Origin: an uncultured Brevundimonas sp.
GTDB taxonomy: Bacteria; Pseudomonadota; Alphaproteobacteria; Caulobacterales; Caulobacteraceae
DNA length: 5,521 nucleotides
Assembly: GCA_946481405.1 (NCBI GenBank)
Contig: CAMLNY010000115.1
Location: forward strand, 1 to 5,521
Direction of reading: 5' to 3'
A model generated the notes under the pieces. That model was not told the origin of the DNA. It was given only the letters and a program-made list of their open reading frames with translations, and ran no database searches. Positions 1 through 5,521 of this stretch are shown here, piece by piece; within the stretch, counting starts at the first letter, position 1; each line of letters opens with the position of its first letter. The translations under genes and the position numbers were made by a program.

Positions 1-667
1 GCGAGGCCAGCGGCGTGCGCAGCTCGTGGCTGGCGTTGGCGAGGAAGTCGACGCGCATAAGTTCCATGCGCCGCACGTCCGTCTCGTCCCGCAGGCCCAG
101 GATGGCCATGGTCGCCCCGCCTGGCGACGGCAGCGGCCGCACCCAGGCCTTCCAGTGCCGCGTGCGGGCCCCGGCGGCGTTGTAGTCGCTCGTCCGGCTC
201 ACCCCACCGAACAGGGCCTCGTCCACCGCCTCCAGCACGTTCGGGTCGCGCATGGCCGAGACGAGCAGCGCCCCTTCCCGCTGGATTCGCAGCAGATCGC
301 GCGCGGCGCGGTTGGCCAGGACGATGCGGCGACCGGCGATGTCGTCCGCCTCTCCGCCGCTGACGATCATGACCGGGTCGTCCAGCGCCTCGAACACGCT
401 GTCCAGAAGGGCGGCGTCCTCCGTAGCGGATGGGCTGACACCTGGCACGATCGCCGCGGCCTCCCCTGCCGCCTGCGGTTTCCGACGCACGCCCAGCAGG
501 GTTACCGCCGCCATTACCGCCGCTCCGCCCAGCAACCATGCCGCGGCATCGGGGCGCAGCGACGCGAGGATCAGCATAATGATGACGCCGACGCCGCCGG
601 CCCCATGGGTCCAGAACCGTGAGGTGGCGGGCGGCGCGACCGGGGACGGAGACTCGTCGAACGGCAT
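1..667 (-). CDS. phoR: PhoR-like sensor histidine kinase, C-terminal part beyond the window
   Basis: The minus-strand frame is open from an ATG at 667 to the left edge, giving 222 complete codons. About 21 polar residues are followed by two hydrophobic stretches (about 25-37 and 41-60) separated by Arg-Pro-Asp and ended by RRK, so a membrane hairpin with almost no periplasmic loop. A PAS-like domain spans about 86-196. The HisKA H-box follows, reading FLANASHELRTPLA with phospho-acceptor His214, where the window ends; the rest of HisKA and the ATPase domain lie outside. This short double-helix anchor plus PAS plus 'MRVDFLANASHELRTPLAS' matches PhoR, the inner-membrane kinase that phosphorylates PhoB under phosphate control, usually with pst-phoU-phoB genes nearby. 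Those genes are not visible here, so another PAS kinase is possible. The ATG at 667 is supported by a GGGAGG Shine-Dalgarno sequence. Histidine kinase is near certain; the PhoR assignment is probable. Confidence 0.85.
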   Translation of the reverse strand, partial: MPFDESPSPVAPPATSRFWTHGAGGVGVIIMLILASLRPDAAAWLLGGAAVMAAVTLLGVRRKPQAAGEAAAIVPGVSPSATEDAALLDSVFEALDDPVMIVSGGEADDIAGRRIVLANRAARDLLRIQREGALLVSAMRDPNVLEAVDEALFGGVSRTSDYNAAGARTRHWKAWVRPLPSPGGATMAILGLRDETDVRRMELMRVDFLANASHELRTPLAS

Positions 668-677
668 GGTTTCGGCG

Positions 678-683
678 CCTCCC
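678..683 (-). promoter_or_regulatory. Ribosome binding site of the PhoR-like gene
   Basis: The minus strand reads GGGAGG with a 10-nt spacer before the ATG at 667. This supports that start and the short N-terminus before the first membrane helix. Confidence 0.6.
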
Positions 684-731
684 ACCCGACGTCCGGCCCC
701 GCCGACGTCTCCTCCTTCCCTAGAACGAGCC

Positions 732-759
732 GCCCCGAAAAGGCGAGAGGATTCGGGGC
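732..759. repeat. 8-bp perfect inverted repeat in the divergent intergenic region
   Basis: GCCCCGAA (732-739) and TTCGGGGC (752-759) are exact reverse complements separated by 12 bases. The element lies about 65 bp upstream of the PhoR-like start and about 80 bp upstream of the TTG start of the hybrid kinase. It could be an operator for a dimeric regulator or a hairpin in a leader transcript. No known operator consensus was recognised. Confidence 0.4.
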
Positions 760-764
760 TTCGA

Positions 765-794
765 GACCGCTGTTCGGTCATAGGCCTTTTTTTT
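765..794. repeat. Short inverted repeat followed by a run of eight T
   Basis: GACCG (765-769) and CGGTC (775-779) form a 5-bp stem with a 5-nt loop. Seven bases later a run of eight T occupies 787-794. The stem is too short and too far from the T run to be a convincing terminator, and there is no upstream plus-strand gene to terminate. The T run may be part of the promoter of the downstream hybrid kinase. Apart from this and the 732-759 repeat I see nothing else in 668-840. Confidence 0.25.
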
Positions 795-825
795 ACCTAT
801 GGGGTTCAATGTGATCCGGAATGTC

Positions 826-833
826 GGGGAAGA
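826..833 (+). promoter_or_regulatory. Ribosome binding site that favours the TTG start at 841
   Basis: GGGGAAGA lies upstream of the TTG at 841; the GGGGAAG core leaves an 8-nt spacer. The in-frame ATG at 799 is preceded only by a T-rich stretch without purines (787-798), and the in-frame GTG at 811 only by GGGG. This site therefore decides the start in favour of 841. Confidence 0.55.
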
Positions 834-840
834 CACGCCT

Positions 841-3132
841 TTGAACTGGATCCTCAACTGCCTGGTGGTCGAGCACGACTGGCGGCTCGTGCTGCTGGCG
901 GCGGCCGTCTGCGTGGTCGGCCTGGCGACCTGCATCACCCTGATCGGCATGGCGCGCAACAGCAGCGCCCGAATGCGGATGGGCTACGGGGCCGCGGCCG
1001 GTCTGGTCGGCGGTCTGGCCGTCTGGGCGACCCACTATCTGGCCATGCTGGGCTACCGGTCCGACTCCCTGATCCGGTATGCGGCGGGCGAGACACTGCT
1101 ATCGCTCGGCATCGTGGTGGTCGGTCTGGTGCTGGGCGTCGCCGTGGCTCTGAACAGCGGATCGCGCCTGACGCGGGCCCTGGTGGCCGCGCTGGCGGCG
1201 ACCAGCGTCGCCTCGATGCATTTCGTCGGCATGGCCGCCATGCGGATCGAGGGCGGCGTCCTGGCCTGGAACTACGCCAGCGCCGCCGCCGCCATCGGCC
1301 TCAGCATCCTGATCGCCCTCTGCACCGCCCTGTGGGTCAAGCGTGACGGCTGGTGGCGCATCCCGGCGAACAGCACCTTCGCCGTGCTCAGCGTCGTGAC
1401 CCTGCACTTCGGCGGCATGTCGGCCATGACCGTTGCTCCGGACCCGACCGCCACCCTGTCTGCCAGTCTGATTTCGGAGTCCGGTCTCCTCCTGTGGGTC
1501 GTGGGCGGAGCCACGGTCGTGGTCGTGATCGCCTCGATCGTCACCGGCATGGGGCTCTGGGGGCGTTCGTCCGCGCTGAACCACCTGCGTGAGGCCATTG
1601 ACGCCATGCCGGACGGTCTGGGGTTCTACGACGCGGACGATCGGCTGCTGATCTGGAACGCCCGCTACGCCGAGGTGAACCCCGAGGTCGTCAACGCCCT
1701 GTCGGTCGGAGTCAAGTTCCGCGACATGCTTCAGTTGGGGGTCGACCAAAGGCTCTATGCCGAGGCGATCGGCCGCGAAGAAGAGTGGATTGCTGAACGG
1801 ATGGCCGCCCGCCGCCGTCTGTCCAACACCATGGAACAGCAGATCGCCGGCAATCGCTGGCTGCGCGTCCAGGACCGCCGCACCTCGAACGGCGGTATCG
1901 TCACGGTCGTCAACGACATCTCGGACCTGAAGCGCGACGCCGTTTCGCTGGCCGAGGCGCGTGATGCGGCGGAGCAGGCGAACCGGGCGAAGTCCGAGTT
2001 CCTGGCCAATATGAGCCACGAGATCCGCACGCCCCTGAACGGCGTCATCGGCCTGACCCAGGCGCTGGCGCGCACGCCGCTGGCGGCTGACCAGCGCGAA
2101 ATGCTCGATCTGATCCAGTCGTCGGGCCATACGCTCCAGACCTTGCTGAGCGACATTCTGGATCTGGCCCGGGTCGAGTCCGGGCGTCTGGAGATCGCCG
2201 ACGAGGTGTTCGACCTGTCCCGCGCACTTAACGACGCGGCCCAGCTCTATCGGGAGCCGGCGTCCGAGAAGGGACTGCAGTTCTTCGTCGACATCGAACC
2301 GGAAGCGGCGATCTGGGTTCGCGGCGACGTGGTCCGGGTCAAGCAGATCCTGACCAACCTCGTATCCAACGCGGTCAAGTTCACCTCCACTGGCTTCGTC
2401 CGCATGACGGCCTGCGTGGGACACGACCGGACCGGCGCGCAGATTTTGCGTTTCACGGTCGAGGACACCGGAGTCGGTTTCGACGCGGCGGCCAAGGCGC
2501 GGCTATTCACCCGCTTCGAACAGGCCGACGGCACCATCACGCGCCGCTTCGGCGGCACAGGGCTGGGTCTGGCCATCTGCCGCCAGCTGGCCGACATGAT
2601 GGGCGGCGAGCTGGACTGCGAGAGCGAGCCCGGCGGCGGCTCCGCCTTCATTCTGACCCTGCCCCTGAACGAGGCCGAGGCCCCGGCGGCCGCCGTCGTG
2701 ACGCACCACGCGACCGAGGAGCATGCGACCGACCGCATGCGGGTGCTGGTGGCCGACGACCACCCGACCAATCGCAAGGTGGTCGAACTTATCCTGTCCC
2801 AGGCTCCGGTCGAACTGGTTCAGGCGGAGGACGGCGCCCAGGCGCTGGAGGCGGCCCGGTCCCAGACCTTCGACCTGATCCTGATGGACATGCAGATGCC
2901 GGTCATGGACGGGCTGACGGCGGTGCGTGAGATCCGCCTGCACGAGATTACCATGGGTCGTGAATCGGCTCCGATCGTGATGCTGACCGCCAACGCCCTG
3001 CCCGAACACGTGGCGGCGGCCCTGGCGGCCGGCGCCAACCGCCACCTCGCCAAGCCGTTTGACGCGGCCGAGCTGCTGGCCGTCGTGTCCGAACTTGGTG
3101 GTGAGAATCCGCAAAAGGCCGCGGCGGCCTGA
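841..3132 (+). CDS. MHYT-PAS hybrid sensor histidine kinase with C-terminal receiver
   Basis: This is a membrane hybrid kinase of 763 residues, numbered from the TTG at 841. About seven hydrophobic helices (17-35, 54-73, 87-106, 114-134, 146-166, 177-196, 210-238) form an MHYT sensor. Its three motifs are THYLAM, MHFVGM and LHFGGM (His65, His127, His189, each with Met at +4); MHYT domains are proposed to bind a metal and sense O2, CO or NO. A PAS domain covers about 248-364, then a short coiled linker, HisKA with His393 in SHEIRTPLNG, and HATPase with N-box Asn506/Asn510, DTGVG at 542-546 and GGTGLGL at 571-577. The receiver (about 643-750) has Asp639/Asp640, phospho-acceptor Asp683, Thr716 and Lys738, all intact. 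There is no HPt domain, so a separate phosphotransferase (for example ChpT in Caulobacterales) must pass the signal on; its partner is unknown. The alternative ATG at 799 adds 14 residues but lacks a ribosome binding site, and MHYT proteins usually start just before the Asn-Cys...His-Asp motif, as the TTG start does. The gene is monocistronic and diverges from the PhoR-like gene. Confidence 0.93.
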   Translation: MNWILNCLVVEHDWRLVLLAAAVCVVGLATCITLIGMARNSSARMRMGYGAAAGLVGGLAVWATHYLAMLGYRSDSLIRYAAGETLLSLGIVVVGLVLGVAVALNSGSRLTRALVAALAATSVASMHFVGMAAMRIEGGVLAWNYASAAAAIGLSILIALCTALWVKRDGWWRIPANSTFAVLSVVTLHFGGMSAMTVAPDPTATLSASLISESGLLLWVVGGATVVVVIASIVTGMGLWGRSSALNHLREAIDAMPDGLGFYDADDRLLIWNARYAEVNPEVVNALSVGVKFRDMLQLGVDQRLYAEAIGREEEWIAERMAARRRLSNTMEQQIAGNRWLRVQDRRTSNGGIVTVVNDISDLKRDAVSLAEARDAAEQANRAKSEFLANMSHEIRTPLNGVIGLTQALARTPLAADQREMLDLIQSSGHTLQTLLSDILDLARVESGRLEIADEVFDLSRALNDAAQLYREPASEKGLQFFVDIEPEAAIWVRGDVVRVKQILTNLVSNAVKFTSTGFVRMTACVGHDRTGAQILRFTVEDTGVGFDAAAKARLFTRFEQADGTITRRFGGTGLGLAICRQLADMMGGELDCESEPGGGSAFILTLPLNEAEAPAAAVVTHHATEEHATDRMRVLVADDHPTNRKVVELILSQAPVELVQAEDGAQALEAARSQTFDLILMDMQMPVMDGLTAVREIRLHEITMGRESAPIVMLTANALPEHVAAALAAGANRHLAKPFDAAELLAVVSELGGENPQKAAAA

Positions 3133-3184
3133 ACCGTAATCTTCCGGCGCGTTCAACCGCCGAAACCGTCTTCACGGCATGCAA

Positions 3185-3216
3185 AGCCCGCCGATGCCGC
3201 AAGGCATCGGCGGGCT
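3185..3216. terminator. Bidirectional hairpin terminator between convergent genes
   Basis: A perfect 14-bp stem (3185-3198 with 3203-3216), mostly G and C, closes a four-base GCAA loop, a GNRA type. It lies 52 bases after the hybrid kinase stop and 24 bases after the stop of the small minus-strand gene. On the plus strand it is followed by a loose pyrimidine tract (TGCTTCTTC), and on the minus strand by TTT. The T tracts are short, as is common in GC-rich genomes, but the position between two converging stops supports termination in both directions. The rest of the 3133-3240 gap shows nothing else. Confidence 0.75.
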
Positions 3217-3240
3217 GCTTCTTCGGTCAGAGTTGAGCGT

Positions 3241-3459
3241 CTACTCGTAGCCGTGGGCGGCTTCGTTGATGACCTGCGAGGGCATCTGGCTGAAGTCGAC
3301 CGTGGTCGGGGCCGAGGCGATGGCGAGCTTGGCCTGGTAGGTCTTGATGACGTGCTCCAGACGACGGCGGACCTCACGTTCGGCCTCCGAACCCTGATCG
3401 AGCGACAGAGGGGCCAGGCAGAAGTCGATGATGGCCTGGGGGCGGCTCAGCGGTTCCAT
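3241..3459 (-). CDS. Small hypothetical protein downstream of aceA (72 residues)
   Basis: I do not recognise this protein. It is 72 residues, hydrophilic and mostly helical in appearance. It begins MEPLSRPQAIIDFCLAPL, then has a charged stretch (EAEREVRRRLEHVIKTYQAKL, about 25-45), and ends in INEAAHGYE. There is no signal peptide or membrane segment, so it is probably cytoplasmic. It starts 15 bases after the aceA stop in the same direction with a good AGGAG ribosome binding site, so it is very likely co-transcribed with aceA. This suggests a role linked to the glyoxylate shunt, but that is inference from position only. The frame is convincing because of the ribosome binding site, the tight operon spacing and the terminator that follows. 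Confidence 0.75.
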   Translation of the reverse strand: MEPLSRPQAIIDFCLAPLSLDQGSEAEREVRRRLEHVIKTYQAKLAIASAPTTVDFSQMPSQVINEAAHGYE

Positions 3460-3468
3460 TTCGTCTCT

Positions 3469-3473
3469 CTCCT
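3469..3473 (-). promoter_or_regulatory. Ribosome binding site of the small downstream gene
   Basis: The minus strand reads AGGAG with a 9-nt spacer before the ATG at 3459. It sits directly after the aceA stop codon, fitting translation from a shared mRNA. Confidence 0.6.
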
Positions 3474-3474
3474 G

Positions 3475-4473
3475 TTATTCGGCCGCGACGAACTGTGCGG
3501 TTTCAGTGGATTCCTTCATGGCGGTCGTGGACGACTGCCCGTTGGAAATGACGGTGGCGACCTGATCGAAGTAGCCGGTGCCGACCTCGCGCTGGTGGCG
3601 GGTGGCCGTGTAGCCGATGGCCTCGTTCGAGAACTCGCGCTGCTGCAGCAGGTCGGCGATGTTGGCATAGGACAGGCCGCGCGCGATGCAATGGTCCAGA
3701 CCCGTGCCCGGCTTCAGGCGGAAGAAGCCTTCCGGCGTGCGGTTCTCGCGGTCGATGAAGGGCTGGTCCCGCTCGTCGACGTCCGAAGTGATCAGCTGGG
3801 CGCTTTCGGCGTCCGTCCGTGCCACCGTGATGGTCGGCGTGCCCATGACGTCGGCGGCCAGACGGGCGGCGATCAGGTTCCGCTCATGCGCCTGGGTCGG
3901 GATCAGGACCTTGCCGCCCAGGTGGCCGCACTTCTTCTCCGAGGCCAGCTGGTCCTCGAAGTGGACGCCCGCGGCGCCCGCCTCGATGAAGGCCTTCATG
4001 ATCTCGAACGAGTTCAGCGGCCCGCCGAAGCCGGCCTCGGCGTCGGCGACGATGGGGGCGAACCAGTCGCGCTTGGCGCCGCCCTCGGCGTGCTCGATCT
4101 GGTCGGCGCGCTGAAGGGTGCGGTTGATGCGGCGGCACAGTTCCGGCGCGGCGTTGGCCGGATACAGCGACTGGTCCGGATACATGGCGCCGGCGGTGTT
4201 GGCGTCGGCCGCGACCTGCCAGCCCGACAGATAGATGGCCTTCAGGCCCGCGCGGACCATCTGCATGGCCTGGTTGCCGGTGACGGCGCCCAGGGCGTTG
4301 ATGAAGGGTTCGGTGTGCAGCAGCTCCCACAGACGGTTGGCGCCGCGCTCGGCCAGGGTGTGGGTGATCGGCACCGAACCGCGCAGCTTGAGCACGTCTT
4401 CCGGGGTGTACGGACGCTCGATGCCGTCGAAGCGGCCTTTGGGCGAGGGAACCAGATCGGCGAAGGTGGTCAT
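3475..4473 (-). CDS. aceA: Isocitrate lyase with an internal in-frame deletion
   Basis: Isocitrate lyase splits isocitrate into glyoxylate and succinate in the cytoplasmic glyoxylate shunt, needed for growth on acetate or fatty acids. The 332-residue product carries AceA hallmarks: [15 protein letters not shown] (20-34), [12 protein letters not shown] (81-92), [11 protein letters not shown] (97-107), [10 protein letters not shown] (142-151, Mg-binding Asp144), the signature KKCGH (180-184, catalytic Cys182) and ARTDAE (218-223, Arg219), ending with [11 protein letters not shown] (293-303). The family is usually near 430 residues. After [12 protein letters not shown] (265-276) the sequence jumps straight to QQREF, skipping about 95 residues that in E. 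coli AceA include WCETSTPD, the substrate-binding NCSPSFNW and the TLAG threonine. There is no frameshift or stop. The active site would be incomplete, so activity is doubtful. The start at 4473 fits the family N-terminus, though its ribosome binding site is weak. It is first in a two-gene unit and diverges from a ScfR-type regulator. Confidence 0.93.
   Translation of the reverse strand: MTTFADLVPSPKGRFDGIERPYTPEDVLKLRGSVPITHTLAERGANRLWELLHTEPFINALGAVTGNQAMQMVRAGLKAIYLSGWQVAADANTAGAMYPDQSLYPANAAPELCRRINRTLQRADQIEHAEGGAKRDWFAPIVADAEAGFGGPLNSFEIMKAFIEAGAAGVHFEDQLASEKKCGHLGGKVLIPTQAHERNLIAARLAADVMGTPTITVARTDAESAQLITSDVDERDQPFIDRENRTPEGFFRLKPGTGLDHCIARGLSYANIADLLQQREFSNEAIGYTATRHQREVGTGYFDQVATVISNGQSSTTAMKESTETAQFVAAE
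3640..3651. other. Palindrome at the aceA deletion junction
   Basis: CTGCTGCAGCAG is a perfect 12-bp palindrome. On the minus strand it encodes Leu-Leu-Gln-Gln (275-278), exactly where the family alignment jumps across about 95 missing residues. It may mark recombination at short homology. However, these are the favoured codons for LLQQ in a GC-rich genome, so the palindrome could be chance. Confidence 0.4.
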
Positions 4474-4489
4474 GGCGCTCTGTCTTCGG

Positions 4490-4527
4490 TTCTGACCAAA
4501 GCGGAAATTGCCTCGGTTCGGTCAGGA
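4490..4527. promoter_or_regulatory. Imperfect inverted repeat in the aceA upstream region
   Basis: TTCTGACC (4490-4497) and GGTCAGGA (4520-4527) are reverse complements except for one base, separated by 22 bases. The element begins 16 bases upstream of the aceA ATG, so it lies in the leader or core promoter. It shares TGAC/GTCA half-sites with the palindromes near the divergent regulator, but in the opposite arrangement. An operator role is speculative, and I could not place -10 and -35 boxes for aceA with confidence. Confidence 0.25.
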
Positions 4528-4584
4528 CAGAAAACACGCCGCAGTCATTTCTGATACAGACGCAGGCGCATCCGCGAAGTCATC

Positions 4585-4611
4585 TTGTCACATCATGACT
4601 CTTGCTATTCA
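4585..4611 (+). promoter_or_regulatory. Possible promoter of the ScfR-type regulator gene
   Basis: TTGTCA (4585-4590) resembles a -35 box and TATTCA (4606-4611) a -10 box, but the spacing is 15 bp, shorter than ideal. Transcription would start around 4618 and leave a leader of under 20 bases. The left palindrome overlaps the -35 box and the right one overlaps the predicted start, which would suit autorepression. Confidence 0.3.
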
Positions 4612-4625
4612 GTCACTTTGTGACA
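4586..4625. promoter_or_regulatory. Tandem palindromic operator candidate before the ScfR-type regulator
   Basis: Two copies of GTCA-N5-TGAC lie at 4587-4599 and 4612-4624, 25 bp centre to centre. Together they form a larger dyad: TGTCACA (4586-4592) pairs with TGTGACA (4619-4625), and TGACT (4596-4600) with AGTCA (4611-4615), all around one centre at 4605.5. The block ends 10 bases before the regulator ATG and about 113 bases upstream of the aceA start. The natural candidate ligand is the regulator encoded next to it. The motif differs from the TTTGCAAA-type sites reported for PccR and RamB, so the pairing is inferred from position. Confidence 0.5.
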
Positions 4626-4635
4626 TTCTGCGGAC

Positions 4636-5521
4636 ATGGACACGACAGCCGACCGCAAGCTGTTCCTCGGCGCCCGGCTGAAACGGCTGCGCCGCGACCG
4701 GGGCCTGACACAGACGGCGATGGCCGCCGACCTCGGCGTCTCGCCCAGCTATCTGAACCATATCGAACGCAACCAGCGCCCGGTCACGGCCCAGTTGCTG
4801 CTGCGTCTTGCCCAGACCTATGACGTCGATTTGCGCCGGCTGGGCCAGTCGGACGTCGCGGGCGAGGCGGAGTTGTCGGAAGCCCTCGCCGACCCTCTGT
4901 TCCAGGGGCTCACCGTTCCGCGCCACGAATTGCTGCAACTGACGGAAGAGGCGCCCGCCGCCGCCGAAGCCCTGCTGCGGCTCTACCGCGCCTTCTCCGA
5001 ACAGCGGGATCGCGCCCGCGCGGCCGTCGCCGACGGCGGCGATGTGGCGACCGGCCCCTCCCCCGCCGACTGGGTGCGCGAGCACATCCAGTCGCGCGCC
5101 AACCATTTCCCCGAACTCGACACGCTGGGTGAGGCCCTGCACGCCGCGCTCGACCCCAACCAGACCGGGGAGGGCTTCGAGGCCCTGGCCCGCGCGCGGC
5201 TTCAGGCGCGCCACAACCTGTCGGTCCGCGTCATGCCAGCCGAGGTCATGGTCGAATGGACGCGCCGGTTCGACCCGCACCGGCGCCGCCTCCTGCTGTC
5301 GGAGACGCTGGATCCGTCTTCGCGCGCCTTCGCCATTGCCTATCAACTGGCTCTGTCCGAGCATGAGGCGGAGCTTTCAGCCCTGACCGACGCGGCGCGG
5401 CCGCCGGACGAGACGACGCGCGCCCTGCTCAAGGTCGCCCTGACCAACACCCTCGCCGCCGCCGTCCTCATGCCCTACGCCGCCTTCCAGAGGCTGGCCG
5501 AGACCACCGGCTACGACATCG
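4636..5521 (+). CDS. ScfR/RamB-family XRE transcriptional regulator, 3' end beyond the window
   Basis: The open frame starts at ATG 4636 and runs off the right edge after 295 codons; family members are usually about 460-480 residues. The N-terminus is an XRE (Cro/C1) helix-turn-helix at about 11-69 (GLTQTAMAADLGVSPSYLNHIE, with the recognition helix about 36-44). The part from about 180 on resembles the IrrE/DUF955-like domain of short-chain acyl-CoA regulators: ARLQARHNLSVRVMP (187-201), FAIAYQLALSEHEAEL (232-247) and NTLAAAVLMPYAAF (271-284). The HExxH zinc site of active ImmA/IrrE proteases is absent, as expected of a regulator. The C-terminal ScfR domain would lie outside the window. Relatives RamB, PccR and MccR control acetate or propionate metabolism genes in response to metabolic state or acyl-CoA. 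Placement divergent from aceA makes it the probable regulator of the glyoxylate shunt. The ribosome binding site is weak, and the start rests on family fit. Confidence 0.88.
   Translation, partial: MDTTADRKLFLGARLKRLRRDRGLTQTAMAADLGVSPSYLNHIERNQRPVTAQLLLRLAQTYDVDLRRLGQSDVAGEAELSEALADPLFQGLTVPRHELLQLTEEAPAAAEALLRLYRAFSEQRDRARAAVADGGDVATGPSPADWVREHIQSRANHFPELDTLGEALHAALDPNQTGEGFEALARARLQARHNLSVRVMPAEVMVEWTRRFDPHRRRLLLSETLDPSSRAFAIAYQLALSEHEAELSALTDAARPPDETTRALLKVALTNTLAAAVLMPYAAFQRLAETTGYDI

Noticed and set aside
26..622. Plus-strand frame of 198 codons at the left edge
   Set aside because: It lies opposite the PhoR-like gene, whose PAS and H-box are convincing, so it is a shadow.
777..781. 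GTCAT as a possible Pho box half-site upstream of the PhoR-like gene
   Set aside because: Only one half-site is present; there is no second TGTCA-type repeat at the 11-bp spacing on either strand.
765..794. Stem plus eight T as an intrinsic terminator
   Set aside because: The stem is only 5 bp, it is separated from the T run by seven bases, and no plus-strand gene lies upstream.
252..1346. Plus-strand open frame of 364 codons across the divergent region
   Set aside because: It is antisense to the PhoR-like kinase and then out of frame with the hybrid kinase; the composition is Ala/Arg/Pro-rich and no family resemblance is visible.
1099..2424. Long minus-strand open frame (441 codons) inside the hybrid kinase
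   Set aside because: Antisense shadow of the hybrid kinase: rich in His, Arg, Gln and Gly, with no recognisable motif, and opposite well-conserved HisKA and PAS coding sequence.
3475..4473. aceA shortened by a frameshift or sequencing indel
   Set aside because: The reading frame and AceA motifs continue correctly on both sides of the junction, so a simple frameshift does not explain the missing residues; only a multiple-of-three loss does.
3253..4554. Long plus-strand open frame (433 codons) antisense to aceA
   Set aside because: It is the antisense shadow of aceA in GC-rich DNA. Its composition (runs of Gly, Leu, Val, Asp) has no domain logic, while the opposite strand encodes a clear AceA.
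4609..5364. Minus-strand frame of 251 codons opposite the ScfR-type regulator
   Set aside because: Antisense shadow; the plus strand encodes a clear XRE helix-turn-helix and ScfR motifs in this interval.
5324..5386. Zinc protease (ImmA/IrrE-like) activity of the regulator
   Set aside because: The corresponding helix reads YQLALSEHEAEL and lacks HExxH, as in the non-proteolytic ScfR/RamB regulators.

Overview
The window looks like chromosomal DNA of a Caulobacteraceae-type alphaproteobacterium, with Brevundimonas or Caulobacter the best guess. It is GC-rich, uses GC-ending codons throughout, and has dense open antisense frames typical of such genomes. The proteins also have an alphaproteobacterial flavour: a PhoR-type kinase, an MHYT hybrid kinase, and AceA divergent from a RamB/ScfR-type regulator. 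Taxonomy is inferred from style and family resemblance, not from a search. I see no mobile element, CRISPR array, tRNA or rRNA.

Left part (1-840). A minus-strand PhoR-like sensor histidine kinase runs off the left edge just after its H-box. It diverges from a plus-strand gene. The region between them holds two inverted repeats and a run of eight T, but no recognisable Pho box.

Centre (841-3240). A long plus-strand hybrid histidine kinase has a seven-helix MHYT sensor, a PAS domain, HisKA, HATPase and a C-terminal receiver. Its best start is a TTG at 841 with a good Shine-Dalgarno sequence, rather than the upstream ATG at 799. A 14-bp hairpin with a GNRA-type loop follows and probably ends transcription from both sides, because the next genes converge on it.

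Right part (3241-5521). A two-gene minus-strand unit encodes isocitrate lyase (aceA, glyoxylate shunt) and an unrecognised 72-residue protein. Divergent from aceA is a ScfR/RamB-family XRE regulator, cut by the right edge. The 162-bp divergent region carries a tandem pair of GTCA-N5-TGAC palindromes 25 bp apart, right before the regulator gene; these are candidate operators for autoregulation and perhaps aceA control.

The most striking observation is that the isocitrate lyase is only 332 residues long. Recalled alignment with E. coli AceA places one clean in-frame gap of about 95 residues, which removes the region holding the WCETS, NCSPSFNW and TLAG motifs while both flanks are well conserved. 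The enzyme is therefore predicted to be inactive or altered, unless this is a strain-specific or assembly deletion.
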